This document shows positions 10,870 to 23,692 of a stretch of 64,000 nt of DNA, piece after piece; position 1 is the stretch's first letter, and every line of letters begins with the position of its first letter. The translations under genes were made by a program, and so were the position numbers. Source of the DNA: Metallyticus violacea (lineage: Eukaryota; Arthropoda; Insecta; Mantodea; Metallyticidae); assembly GCA_030762175.1 (NCBI GenBank), contig CM060833.1:71835501-71899500 (forward strand). The letters are read 5' to 3'. The notes below the pieces were generated by a model. It was given only the letters and a program-made list of their open reading frames with translations, was not told the DNA's origin and ran no database searches.

Positions 10870-13800
10870 TCATTGTCATGTACACACATCGGCAGGTCAA
10901 ATAGGCCGTGAGGAAGACTGAGAGCTTGTTAATATAGAAGCTGATTCCGAAATTGCAATGTGCTAAACGGTCTGAAAATCTTGTCTTGTTTCTCCAGGCT
11001 CTAACTGAAAACATTATCGTGTACGTTCATCTCCAAGTTCATGTGATTGTAATTTTTATTTTTAATTCACTGCAGTATCCTAAAACATTGTCTAAGTTTC
11101 TTTGTTTCGGTCCGGTTATGTTTTTCACTTAAGAAAACTCCATTCTATGAGCAAAAACCAGACAACTGCTACACCCAAAAGCATTAACATAATCTTAACT
11201 ATTCACTTATCTTCTTAAGATATATTGACTGAAATTAGAGACAACAATGAAAAATTACACGATGCTTGTAAAATAATGAGAGAAGAATGCAATGAGAACT
11301 ATAATTTTAGCATTTTTCTCGGAAATGAGCGTCTCCTTTCAAATATAAATAGACAATTGCAAAGAACCATTAAACAGCAACAGGTTGTGTCCAGATTGCC
11401 ATTTTGCTAGTACAGAAGAGTCAGGCAAATATCTCATAAACCTGTTTTTTGTTTCTATACCTTCCTTTAAATGCTTTTCACTCCAAATCTCTCAATGTAG
11501 TACATTTAAACTCACTAACAGATGCACTAGAGAACTTATTTTTTCACATTCGTTCTCAAAAAAGAACATTAAATAGTCATTCGAATCCATTCCTCTATTT
11601 ACACAATGTTCTAATGCTATTTTTGGAAACAATGCTGGAAAATAAAATCATAAGATACTCAACGAAAGCCAATGTGGCTTATCTTTCACTGTAATTTTTA
11701 CACAATTGTAACAGGTCAACGACAAGTCGGGTGATATGCGCGCACTTGAGAAAGTTGGTATTTCTGACATTCCCTCCTTCTAACCCGGGCACTTTGCAGT
11801 ATTTGCTTGCCTTGGGGGTTAAGTTGAACACAATAACTAATCGCTCAGCAGCGTTAGATCAGTACTGTTACCCGAATTCGCTTTCCTAGTGAAATCTTGA
11901 CTATACAATGGCTGCGGAGTGACTTCTCGATTACCCTTTAGTATAATGCATTAAAATTGAGAATTGTCTGCTTTTTTTTTTTTTAATCGTACTGTACCTG
12001 TTAAATTCAATGAAGATGAAAGGTAAACTGAAAGAAAGGCTAAAAGTTTTAAATATCTTATAGGCAGCATAGAGAATTCCATTCACATTTAGGTATCCAA
12101 ACAAATACAGAAAAACCTAGTCATAGTTTATGTTTGGATTCTAGGGTTCCTTTTTGCCGCGTGGTGAACTAATAAATATCATTTACTATTAAAGAAATGG
12201 AAGGAAAATAAACTGCGCATTTATCACAGATTTATAGTTCCAAAAGGAACAGAAATTATCAGGGAGTTGAAAAATTTAAATAACGTTCAATTGATTCCGA
12301 GTTCATCAATGATTTGTGAAAGAGGGCATATTTTTGTATGGAAAATTTAACTGGGTGTGTGTAAAAACGAAATTAGTGGCAGTAAAAGGATAAATAATAC
12401 CGGATGCAGTGTGAGGACAACTAAAAAACTAAAAAGTTATTATATATTTTACTACTTAATGAGATCGTGTGCTTTTTAATAATATTTGTAATGGTATTTT
12501 CTTTAATCGGGACGTCTAATGTATTTATTTAACGCCATGTGTTCCTATATTTCAAAAGAACCTGGTCTTCATAGCACAAACTGCTAAGCATAATAAAGAA
12601 TAAAATGACGCTGTTGTTGAGATCTTATTGGAAAAAAAATCATGTTTTGTTGGGAATCTTTGATTTAGGTGGAACTGTAATTTAAGCTCAGGAATCGTGG
12701 GAAAAATCGAAGCAGATGGCGTTGAAGTATCATTGACAACACCAACACTAATGTGTCAGGCAATATACCTAGGTAATCGAAAATGTATAACCTTGGCTAT
12801 CGCACAAGCGTGATGCAATGTGGTGCTACGCCATTTTGTTGGAACCATACTGGATACTCGGCTCATGAGTAGTACTTTCAAATCTACGTGCTTTCATTGC
12901 GTTCTCTGTTACTTCTATCTCAACATAAATAACTACAAATGTATTACTCCGCGGTGCATGGCTCCGATTGGTTCAGTTAGTGCTACAAACAGCTGATGCA
13001 ACGTATTTAATTGTTATCTCTGGTTACTATTCACGTTAATAAAAGTTTGCACAATAATTCTGTCGTCATTTCAATGAATTTTCTTGGCAGTGTTTTGCAA
13101 TACTAACAGGATCAGCACATGCTTATGCCATAGTGCCCCTTTGCATGAATAGAGAGCAATATGTTCGTAAACTACTAACATTTAAAATGCATTTTAAGGT
13201 ATTGGTGTTTCTAAGAGTATTACTTTATGGACTAATATGATGTTCTCAATGAAAACTGTCCCTTATAAAAGTTTAAACTGTAATTTCCTTTAGGGACTAC
13301 TTTGCGTAATGTTAGGGATGTAAGGCGTGCTGGAGCCAATGGGAAAATAGCTACACCAAATGCTTATATTTACGTTAGGATAGAAGTAGCAGCTAACAGA
13401 TAAAATATATCGTTTTAAATTGTGTTTATACCGTATGGTACTATATTTACAGGGTATCTTGTAGATTATATTATTCTAGGCGGTCAAATAATTAATCATT
13501 GTGTCTCTTTTCCTACCTACAGGAACTCACGTTGCGAGATTTTCCGCGCTTATTGCTGTAGGTGCATCTGTATAGGTGAGTAAATTGTTTTGTAGATTTC
13601 CAACAGCCAATAATTATAAAGCCTTCCTTACCTAGATGGCAAACATCTAAGGAAAGAAGCCTTTAAAAAAATTACACCCCTGCTTTATTAATTTAATTTC
13701 TCGGTGCGCTATAGCAAAAATAAGGTGTATATATTGTATGTAACCTTATCTGTAGAATTAGGATTGATGTACATTTTGAAATTTTAAAGGTTAGATGGTT

Positions 13801-13987
13801 CTTTAGCGGGTTAAGTGCTGTAAATACAGTTAGATTATTTGAGTTGTGGGCTGGTAAGCGCGGCTGCCAGTCATCAAAGCCTTATAAGTAGATAGCATAT
13901 TAATTTAAGGGAGCCTTTGCTGGCGAGAGATGTGTTTTCGTGTATTACTCGGTGTTTTCATTGTGTGTAAATTGTTTTTCGTTAGTT
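10870..13987. other. AT-rich DNA, no gene seen
   Basis: Short frames only, up to 81 codons. No RNA gene, long repeat or known domain was recognised. A poly-T run sits at about 11970-11985. Confidence 0.5.
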
Positions 13988-14269
13988 ATGCCACTATATA
14001 AATATAACCTTGAGGGACGGGTTTTATACGAAACGAAAACGCGTGTAAACAAATTCTTAGAAAAGTGGTACCTAAGGCAATTCGCAAGAAAATATCCTGT
14101 CAATTGTATTCCAGGCTAATAAACCGTTAGCCAACTTGTTAAAAAGTTAAGAGAGGCAGGGCTTCTCAGTTATAAGAAACCTGCTCTGAACCGCCGTGTT
14201 CTCACGGAAGTAAAATTAGATGAAATACAGGAAATTCCTATGCAGATGCCGGCAATGTATTGCCGCTGA
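13988..14269 (+). pseudogene. Mariner-type transposase N-terminal domain, decayed
   Basis: One frame of 94 codons starts at the ATG at 13988 and ends at TGA 14267-14269. It is broken by two adjacent TAA codons at 14117-14122. It reads like the helix-turn-helix DNA-binding domain that opens many insect Tc1/mariner transposases: 'MPLYKYNLEGRVLYET', then 'FARKYPVNCIPG', then after the stops 'SQLVKKLREAGLL' and 'NRRVLTEVKLDEI'. In the family this domain binds the element's terminal repeats. Nothing resembling the DDE/D catalytic core follows. It is a dead, truncated fragment, identified by recall of family motifs, not by alignment. Confidence 0.7.
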
Positions 14270-15930
14270 GGGGCTTCACTTTTAACTTCTCTCATAAGCA
14301 GATTAGTGCTCATAATTATTAATTTTAAATTCAGTATAATTTTATTCATTCAGTCAAAAATATAAATACTAAAATAAAAATATTAACTTTAAGCACGGCG
14401 GCTGAGGGGTAAGAGCCCCGTTCAGGCGACCGGTAACTCAAATAACCTTACTGAACAAACTGCTGGCTTATAATCAAATTGGTATGTTTATTAACGAGGA
14501 CATCATATGTTTAGAATTCGGTATAGACTGACAGTATATTATACAAAAAAAAATCAGAAAATGAAATGAGATAAACTGAATAGTTGATAAAAAAAAAATG
14601 TGGAACAGAAGTATTTTGTACATTGCTTTGGTAAATGCAAGATCTTAACAACACCTACAGCATTGGCGTCAATTGTCTGTGGCATATTAAAATATAGTAA
14701 GTAGTCTTATATAAAACTGTGACTTTTTTAGATTGAACTATATATTAATAATCTTTTAATTATACATTTAAAGTTGAATAAAATATGTAGTAAGTTTGCA
14801 TTTAAAATAATTCCTATATTTTTAATAAAAATAAGTACTGATAACAGAGCAGTTTATATTTTGGAAGCAAAAGGTATGTGATCCATTCAAAAAGTTGTAA
14901 CCTCTTGGTGTACATAAATACTGCATTATGAAATCGAAACATTTTCCATGCTGGTTCAAGCTCGAGTGATTTGAAACAACAGATAAAACACTGAATATGA
15001 TCATTAATATGGGAGGGAGAAATCGGCTGCAACTGAAATTCGCGGTATTTATTCGGCGAGATGATCCAATCACACATGTCAAATGATTCACTGGCTCTTC
15101 ACCTCCGTAACACTGCTGATAATAAATTGGCTCTGCGTATAAAATCGTTTGTTGTTTGTTTTTTTGATTTTGCTCTAATCTTGAGACTGTCTTCCCCTAC
15201 ACACTCATGTATTGGTCTTAGTGCCATACATTTCTGTTAATGTTGAATATCCCTTTCAAGCCATTCTTAGTGTTTAAAGAAAATTCAGTCGCGACCGACT
15301 AACCTTGTTTTTCCGAAAGTTTGTTGTCAAAGGTCAAAAAATAAAAATATGTTCTAGGGATGAGTGTACCGTTTGGTGGTTCAGCGTTATACTTCCTTCC
15401 TTTGTACGCTGTCAAGGACTGTCTGTACTTGAACACTCTGCTTTGTACTAATGTATAGAAATCCGTGATAGGGCAAAAGATCGAATTTAGTTAGTGCCTC
15501 GCTGGAAACTGTAGAATGGATGAGAGTTTTAAAAATGTACTATGCACTTGAATTTTATAATGCAAAAATCCATTTCTTCGTCTGTTGAACAGGAAAACAG
15601 TCAAAATATTGCGTGTTTAGTGCGACGACTCTGAGTGTAACCTAGGAAAGGGTGAGTCAAGGATCCCTGAGTTTGGGGAGAAAAAAAAAAAAGACGAAAA
15701 AATAGAGAGATAAAAAGAACATTATCGCTAGGCGCGAAAAATTAAAAGTAATTAAAGAAGTGAACACATTCCCGCTTGGGAGGAAAAAGAAAAATAGCTG
15801 ATGTCAGTAATAGTCTTGCTCCACCCGTACTATTGAACATTATTTAACACTCTAAGCACATAAGTTTCATAATTGCAGAAAACCGTTTAAACAGACTATG
15901 GTTTATACATTTTCATAGGTAATTGATTTT
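14270..15930. other. AT-rich DNA, no gene seen
   Basis: No gene was recognised. At about 14394-14440 a 'ggctgaggggtaagagc' word resembles a tRNA-like SINE A box, but no B box follows, so I do not call it. Confidence 0.45.
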
Positions 15931-15985
15931 GAGAAGAAGAAGAAGAAGAAGAAGAAGAAGAAGAAGAAGAAGAAAGAGAAGAAGG
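15931..15985. repeat. (AAG)n microsatellite
   Basis: About 55 bp of AAG units with small interruptions at the right end. Confidence 0.95.
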
Positions 15986-18320
15986 CTAATATTTTTATGT
16001 TTTATATTGTTTTAACTCAAAGAATTTATGTCAAATTTTAGTTATAAAAGTTATATAACGCTATTAATAGTTTATCGTTCTTCCCAAAGAGTGCCGTACT
16101 TAAACCTCAATCAAAGGATAAGGTTTACTTTGATTTAGCAATCATTGATTAATAGTCAATGAGTACTGGAGTAGTGAACAATTTACACCTTAGTCAGAGA
16201 GTTAAATAACTTGTAAAAAATCGATTAATAATAACCCTTCTTTTTCTTAAAAATTTTATGTATGGCTCCCCAAAAATGTCATGCCTAAACCCATATTTAA
16301 TATGTAACTTGTTAATGAATAATACATAAATATTTTCACAGTATAGAGAGGGTCTTAGATAAGTAATTTGACATAGAGAATGTAGGGTCACAGGCATAAA
16401 ATTTCAAAACTATACGACTATTAAAGTAATAATAATCTGCCGCTCAGAGCGGAATACTAAGCTAAACAGCATTAAAAGTTGTATTACAGTGGCTGCAATA
16501 AAGCAAATAAACATGGTTGTTAATAAACAATGAAGAGCGTTTACACAATAACCTATAAATTTTCAGGCTAAATACGTGATTGCACACCAGTTCATTGCTG
16601 CGCTATTAGGAATTCAGTTGTTAGAATGAAATTGCGATGCTCTTTTTTTATTGTGTTGCGCGATATCTATCAATTGTTTCATAAATAGTTGCTCGTTTTG
16701 TTATTAAAGGACAAAATAGCTCCTCAAATAAATTACCAAGTGAAGAAATGGAAAGTGGTGTATTTTCTTAACTGTCAGACGTACACATGATTTATGTGGA
16801 AACAAGAGGTTGTGCTGTAAGAGCTGCTGAGATCTTCAGAGTAAGATTTTCTAATAGAGGTAATTCACAATATACTACATTTCAATCTGTTGATATGCGT
16901 TTGCATGAGCTGGAATGCTTTAAGGTGCAAGTAAAAGTAAAAGTCAGTGGCGTAAACTTTTAAGGCCTATCATGCTACTTTAAAACTTGTGATTCTGCAT
17001 TCCCTTTATAAAGTTGCTGATTCAAGACTGCTGTATACAAATTTAAACACAGTAGTTATAAAAATAGGAAGCAATGGTACTTAGGGAATAACAGCATGAA
17101 CAAAAACAATATGTTAGTGTATGATAAATATGAATGCTGAAGTTCGTACCTAAGTTATACAATATTCCGGATAACTGGACATCTTTATTCAAAGGTAAAG
17201 TAGCAGTTGGTATGTTTGATTAGTATTTCATGTCAAAGCAGTTTACCTGTCAATATAAATTGTCATGCTGTTCACCTATGAAGAATAATACATTACTAGG
17301 AGCAGCTTTTCTAGGAGGATATTGTTTGCGCTACCCCAAAAACAGCCAACGTTTAATTTCCGTGCTTTAAGGAGTGCTCATGAGTTATAAAGAAGTTGGA
17401 TTTGCGTCTGCTGTTTGTATTCGCGGTTACTACCCGTGGGAGTTTACAGTGACGGTGGAAACAAATATCTTGGTAAGTTTATGGAGTGTTTTGTTCGGGG
17501 TGGTAGAAACGGTAGAACGAACCTCTTGCCCACAAGAAGCGTTAAGTGCATGTACCATCTGAAACGCGTTCTCAGGGAAATTTGCCTCAAATTAATGCAT
17601 ACTGATTGTTGTTGCATTCCTAAGTTGAATAAAATATTTTAAGACATTTAAACCATTTAGTTGGGTACTATTGGTGGTGGTTTTAATTATTTATAGAGGG
17701 ATTTTGTTTTTGTGGTGTTTAATTTTTGATTACTGAATAATTAATTGGATAATTAAAGGATCTTCTGGCGTTGCCTCGGTTCTTGAAGTCAGGAGTTCGA
17801 TGTTTCCATACTTCTCTGGTTCCAAAGCAGAATAGGAATATAAGGGAAATATGGACTGTTTATATATAGAAAGTATACTCTTTGTAAACACAGACTTTAA
17901 TCAAAAGACCATCGGCATATTTGTTGCCTGAAAACTATAAGAATGAAACTTTTAAATAGAATATTTTAATTAAATTCTCTTATTCTGTTATGCATATTCA
18001 GTTACTCGCATGTGAGTGTTGAATCTAGTTATCATTCTAGAATTTGCAATCTACATTCAGCAGTTGCAGTAACCGTTTTAAAGATGTGCACATGCTTTAT
18101 GCTGCCGCCGCTGAGTTATAATTGAATATGTTTATACAAATATATAGTTTTATTATTTTACTTTTTCATTACATCTCCATTTTATATGGAAATAATTCAT
18201 ATTAATTTATATTTTATATTTTTTATTATAAAGTAATTTGTACTAAATTGTAATATAATTTCTCTATACAACACCTGCTTATGTAATAGGGAATGACTGT
18301 TTTTATTACATGTACATAGC
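15986..18320. other. AT-rich DNA, no gene seen
   Basis: Frames of 75 codons or fewer, no recognised domains, no repeat pair found by eye. Confidence 0.5.
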
Positions 18321-18925
18321 ATGCAGATGTCATCTGTGGACCTGCAGAACGAAATTAAAACTAGACGGGGTAAAGAGACCTATATGATAAAGCTAGGCAT
18401 AAAACGGAGGTCAGGAATAGCATGGCTTACACTGGGAGGCTGGAAAGCACGTAAGGTAATTGACGAGAAAGGCAGAAGGATTTGCCCATTATGCTCGCAA
18501 CCTGAAGACTGGGTGCACATTTTGCTAAGTGTACTCAAATAGAAAGTGCTATGATAAATTTCTCCCCGATTCAATTTTTAATTCCAGTTGGGGGAGGCTA
18601 GCAGATCTTAGTTGTAAATAGATAAAATGGCTAAACCTGGGCCAATTCTTAAATTATATAAATAATTTTAGGGACAAGAAAGATCTATAAGCATTGTACA
18701 TAAATAAGATGCAAATTTATATGAATATCATAATTGTTGTATGTATGTCTGTTTCGTGTGTGTGTGTATGTGTGTGAGTGCGTTATTATTAGTGTTATTG
18801 TTTTCTTTTGTTGGAATTAAGTTCAGAAAATAAGTATTTTACAAAAGCATGAAGCAGTTTTAAGACCCATACGACATTGATGTGTAATATATGTATACCT
18901 AGTTTAACTAAAATAAAAAATACTT
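18321..18925 (+). pseudogene. 3' end of a non-LTR retrotransposon (C-terminal knuckle and 3' UTR)
   Basis: An open 73-codon frame at 18321-18542 reads 'GIKRRSGIAWLTLGGWKAR' followed by 'CPLCSQPEDWVHILL'. The Cys-x2-Cys...His spacing is the zinc-knuckle-like motif near the C-terminus of R1/LOA-like LINE ORF2 proteins. Broken coding sequence and an AT-rich 3' UTR follow and close with 'aaaataaaaaatac' and ACT repeats at 18926. The RT and endonuclease regions are absent, so the copy is strongly 5' truncated. A second element with the same C-terminal layout and tail lies at 35302-35841 on the minus strand. Family identity is inferred from the motif. Confidence 0.65.
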
Positions 18926-18950
18926 TTACTACTACTACTACTACCACTAC
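18926..18950. repeat. (ACT)n, left part of a split array
   Basis: About 25 bp of ACT units directly following the LINE 3' end. The array resumes at 19218 on the far side of a SINE insertion. Confidence 0.85.
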
Positions 18951-19217
18951 TTTTTGAATAGTGTTTAACGCTCGTTTTTACTACTGAGGCTCCACAGGCG
19001 GTGAACACCGGTGATACATGAAATGAAGTGATATATTGTGAAAGACTTTTTTAAGGAAGGAAACGTTCCAGGCCTAAGTTTAGGGTACCTCCCCGGCATT
19101 TACCAGTTATGAGAACTGAGGAAAACCTGGAAAAAAACTCAGTCAGGGAGGACGCTCCTGGCGGGATTCGAACCCCAGACCTCCCGCTCATGAGTCCGCG
19201 CCTTAACGACCTCGGCC
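18951..19217 (-). mobile_element. tRNA-derived SINE, family B, inserted in an ACT array
   Basis: On the minus strand the head starts 'ggccgaggtcgttaaggcg' (A-box region) and carries the B box 'gggttcgaatcc'. The body contains 'ttttttccaggttttcctc' and the 3' end is 'gagcgttaaacactattc'. The insertion is bounded on both sides by ACT units, so any target-site duplication is hidden in the microsatellite. Diverged relatives lie at 31074-31290 (minus), 37383-37440 (minus) and, as a short plus-strand piece, about 40290-40385. Confidence 0.85.
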
Positions 19218-19526
19218 ACTACTACTACTACTACTACTAGTACTACTTCTACTACTACCATACTACTGGTACTACTACTGCTGCGCCACTACTAGTAATA
19301 CTACCACTACTATGCCACTACTACTGCTACTACTATTACTACTACTAGTACTACTACTACTACTAGTACTACTTCTACTACTACCATACTACTGGTACTA
19401 CTACTACTACTAGTACTACTTCTACTACCATAGTACTGGTACTACTACTGCTGCGCCACTACTAGTAATACTACCACTACTATGCCACTACTACTGCTAC
19501 TACTATTACTATCACTACTACTACTT
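19218..19526. repeat. (ACT)n array with a 170-bp higher-order duplication
   Basis: The array is impure: ACT units are broken by 'tgctgcgcc', 'tatgcc', 'agtaat' and 'ggt'. The 70-bp pattern at 19271-19340 is repeated exactly at 19441-19510, an offset of 170 bp, and weaker similarity extends to the left. This shows segmental tandem duplication on top of slippage. Confidence 0.9.
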
Positions 19527-19941
19527 TTAATCTGGACTATGATGACGATGATGATGATTATCATCATCATTTATGCTCCTGGAGTCCTGAGCTGTCAACT
19601 CAAGTTATCGCTATGTGATAACAGTAGATAATTTCAACTCCATGCATGGTTAATTTGAATATTGCAATTTCATGTTTAGAATCCTCATAAAAAAGCGGTA
19701 CGTTTCTCTAGAAGAGTGCAACAATATGGTTCAGTTCTAAGAACATGCTTAACTCTATGTCAGGTGTCCCAGATCGTTATGTGCTTGTTCTGATGAATTT
19801 TGTCAATGAGTAAGATGCGCTTTCATACCAAACCACTGCATTGCTATCCATATCGGTCGGTACATGTTTAAGAACCTCATAAATGCAGATTTCTTGTTAC
19901 CTGCAAGAATATGAAATCATAATCTATCTAAGATGTTGTAA
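19527..19941. other. No gene seen
   Basis: A short 'gatgatgatgattatcatcatcat' palindromic patch at about 19540-19570 follows the ACT array. The rest is unrecognised. Confidence 0.5.
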
Positions 19942-20128
19942 AGTGCGGGACAAACCGTCGACAGACTTCCTAGTGTCTAGTGTTACCGCTTCCGTCTAAA
20001 CCTCGATACCTGGCATAAATGTAGGGAACTCTGATACACCGCATTCTTCACACGTATCATATCAATGTAACATATTAGCTGTAATCCTACTTCCAAGAAA
20101 AAAGGGTCATCAAGGCCTGTCCCGCACT
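19942..20128. mobile_element. Candidate MITE with 11-bp terminal inverted repeats
   Basis: agtgcgggaca at 19942-19952 is perfectly inverted at 20118-20128 (tgtcccgcact). The 187 bp in between is non-coding and slightly GC-richer than the flanks. Size and short TIRs fit a small non-autonomous DNA transposon, but no target-site duplication is clear and I know no family with these ends. Confidence 0.4.
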
Positions 20129-21583
20129 ATACCTACATAGGTCTGGTCAAGATCCCAGTCTCATTCCAAAAGTCATCAATTTATGTAAATTCATCTGCTT
20201 AAATATATTGAAATAACTAGAGTTATTGCTGTTTAACAAAATGGAAATGCTTGGGATAAAGAGGGAAGAATGTAGCCATGAAATCTTTTCGAGGAAACAT
20301 TACATGACATTTGTCATTGCGAAAAAAATGCCCTGCCAAATTCATTTCAAAATTGGCAGGTTAGTATATGTTTAAATGATTTTTATTGCATACATTGTTA
20401 AGAAATAGTTAATTTTTAGCTGAATTGGGCTCGTTATTTGTAGCTCATTTACTACACATGAAAAAGCCGCCTCACATGTGGTTAGTATTGTATGCCTCTT
20501 TCCTAACACCGATTAAGTAAACGTAAGAGAGGAAAACACAGTAAGTAAAATGAAAACATTTTCGATTAACATGGGGCAGAATTGAAGTAATAAAGAGCGT
20601 TTTCTTTTGTGATTTTAATTTCCCAGTATGGCCCAAACTGTGCAAACATTTTTCCACATTTCATTTTATAAAATGGAGCTTCAGTGTACTTGAACCTTTG
20701 GTTCTAATATAAATAAATATTTTCTCACTTAGATGATGGTCCTGTCAAGCTCCTGAGGTTCAGATGTAAGACACTTTAATTGCTTCTCGTTTGTTGCACA
20801 AGTATTTATTTGATTTTTGACACCTATTTGAGTACAGATATTGCGGTTCAAGCTTTCAGAACAGCTATGCATGCTATGTCTTTGCCATGCCATGTTGAAA
20901 CTTTAATCATTTCACATCTGTGAATTTTTAGATGCTTAAAGCAATATTCACAATCGTTAGACAAGTTCATTGACATGTAATTATGTTTCGCCATCCTACA
21001 CACAAGTTGAATGTCTTCATCATCTCCACATTCTGCAGTCAATCCAATTTCTGAATTTTGCGCCACACTGCTTGGCTTAAATGGAAGTCACAAGAGAGAA
21101 ATACATTGATCAGTGCGTTATGTGTGCCAGGCTCTATGTTAATTTTAATAACTTAGGAGGATTAATCAGGACGGCCACCCTCAAAGAATACTGCCGTTCG
21201 TATTCGTTTTTTGCTTGTCATAGCGCATGATGCACATCCGCGCGCTCATCTAATCTTGCCACACAGAGATGAGAAAATTACTGGGGAAAACTACATACTA
21301 CAGTATCAATATACTAAAACTTCTACATCCAAACTGTAATTACTTAATTTTTAAAGTAGCATAGCATCTAAAAAAAAAACTCACACAATTTGGGAATACT
21401 TCTAGAGAAACCCCGACAAAGAAGGTTAATGGCTATAGTGAAGAGGAGGAAGTTGGAGAGGGGTGTAAGTAAATGGAAGGGGGCTCAAGAGTAAGGGTTC
21501 CATTCATGTTTATGTATTTTTATATAAAATTATTAATGGAAAATGCAAATATATTGAAGTATTTATATATATGCTTGTAGATT
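20129..21583. other. AT-rich DNA, no gene seen
   Basis: Only short frames without recognisable domains, up to 72 codons on the minus strand at 20848-21066. Confidence 0.5.
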
Positions 21584-21730
21584 TGTATGTATGTATGTAT
21601 GTATGTATGTATGTATGTATGTATGTATGTATGTATGTATGTATGTATGTTTGTATGTATGTATGTATGTATGTATGTATGTATGTATGTATGTATGTAT
21701 GTATGTATGTATGTATGTATGTATGTATGT
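21584..21730. repeat. (GTAT)n microsatellite
   Basis: About 147 bp of GTAT units with one interruption near 21650. The Tyr-Val-Cys-Met and Ile-His-Thr reading frames through it are artefacts. Confidence 0.97.
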
Positions 21731-23692
21731 GGCCAAAATAAATCCTGTATCACAATTTGCAATTAACTTCTTGTGTATATAGTTTCTTTAAGTGTTAGGT
21801 GTACTAAAACGAAATATCGTTTCGTGAACTTTTTCTGCATACATTAATTTTATTGTGTACGTCATATTTACTACGAGTACGACCACTACATTATAAGTAA
21901 TAGTTTTAAGCATTGTCGCTGTCACAAACTCGTGTAATAATGTTTATGTGTATGCGGTAAAACAGTCATCAGTGTCAAAGGTTGCGCTAGTTTCGTCATT
22001 TCATAATACTATAATGATGAGTCAATCATAATTTCGTAATAGTGTATTTTTGTGCTTGTTTTTGCTGCATTTCAATGTACTAGTATGCTATTCTCACGAT
22101 TTAACGACATAGTTAAGTCAAGCAGTCATGCCAACAGATAAATAATAGTATTTTATCACTTATAAAATGAAAAATTTCTTTGTCGCTAGGATAATTAAAA
22201 ATGTTTGGATTATTCCATAATTAGAAGGTCAGATTTATTTCCTAACCTAAGTCTCCAGATGATTTAAACAGTACAAGCAATTGTACTTTTGTAGTTTTTT
22301 TTAACTTCCGTAAGTCTAATGGCATAATGCGCTTATACCTTTTTGTAATTCTACTGGGCTACAAAAACATGGTTCAAAATTTATAATACATTATTTGAAA
22401 TTTTTGGCTTCATGTGCGCTTTACATATTAAGCAATGTTTTAAAATTAACGCTTTATTCCAGTTACAAGCAAATGATTTTCTTAGAAAAATTTTAGAACA
22501 TATTAAACTCTTATATTTTGAAAAAAAAAAAAAAAGAAAACTTTCTTCAATCTTGTTGCGAGAGTTGGGACGCTATATGGAATGTTTCCTAAAATCTGAA
22601 ATGTATTACCTTCAGTATATGTCCATTTAGCTTTTCATTCCCCTAAATGAAGTCGACATTTCTCTGAGTTTGTGTAAATTCTGAGCTACACATCACACAT
22701 TATACTTGTAAACTTTATGTAAAAGTGTGTTACTTTTACGTTTGCCATTTTAGAATTTAATATAATAATTATTGACAGCTTCTGCACAAATACAAAAATA
22801 TTTAAGGAAATAAATACATTTCTCCTAATTTTAACATTAAATAATATATGTTCGAAATGTTTGCCACTTATAATCTGGTAATGCAATGGCTAAGGCTCCT
22901 CCAAGGCCCACATATTTAAAAGATTGCTATGAAATTTTGATCATACTACAAATACTAACTATACCTATTATAAATATTATTTTCTTGCCATAGCAATATG
23001 GACTCTTATAAAATAAAAGTTTGAAAGGTATAGAGGGTACATAAAAATTAATTTTCTCTCAAACGATATGAAAATTTTGGATTTTATTGAATTTGACTCT
23101 TAGCTCGTTGAACAATGTCGCCATTGTTTATTTAAAATATTTCAAACTAGGAGTATTGATTAATCTCAAAATTATTATCATTTAATTTTAAATAAACTTA
23201 AATAAAATTAATGTTTTGGAAATTGTGCATGTAGACATTTTGTTTAACTTAATGTCAAAATAACAAAATTTCAAGAACAAATTAATTTTTTCTTCCATCA
23301 TTTTTTCAGAATTATTATTGTACCTTTTCTGAGTTGAAATTTATTTTGGGCAACGTACATTTGAATCGTATAGGTGTAGATAAAACAATGGATTTTTCAT
23401 TTAAAATATTGAAAAGGAAAACTAATAATAATGCATACAAAAAGAGTGATTTGAACTCTCAAGATGCTTATCATAATAATTTTGCATGCTTTAGATATTA
23501 TTGTTTGTACAGAACGTTTGTGGGCGTTTAACTCTAATATCTAATATCTAATATATCATAGCTTGTAACGAATATTATTTTTACATGGAATACATCATAA
23601 ATAATAAATATCGTAACATATAAAATACGTGTTTTTTGTGTAAATTAAACTCCTTTGTATTTTGTATTTTGCTTATATAAATTTGTTATGTA
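21731..23692. other. AT-rich DNA, no gene seen
   Basis: Very AT-rich, short frames only, no domain recognised. It includes a poly-A run at about 22520-22535. Confidence 0.5.

Noticed and set aside
21520..21782. Frames rich in Ile-His-Thr and Tyr-Val-Cys-Met
   Set aside because: Read through the (GTAT)n microsatellite.
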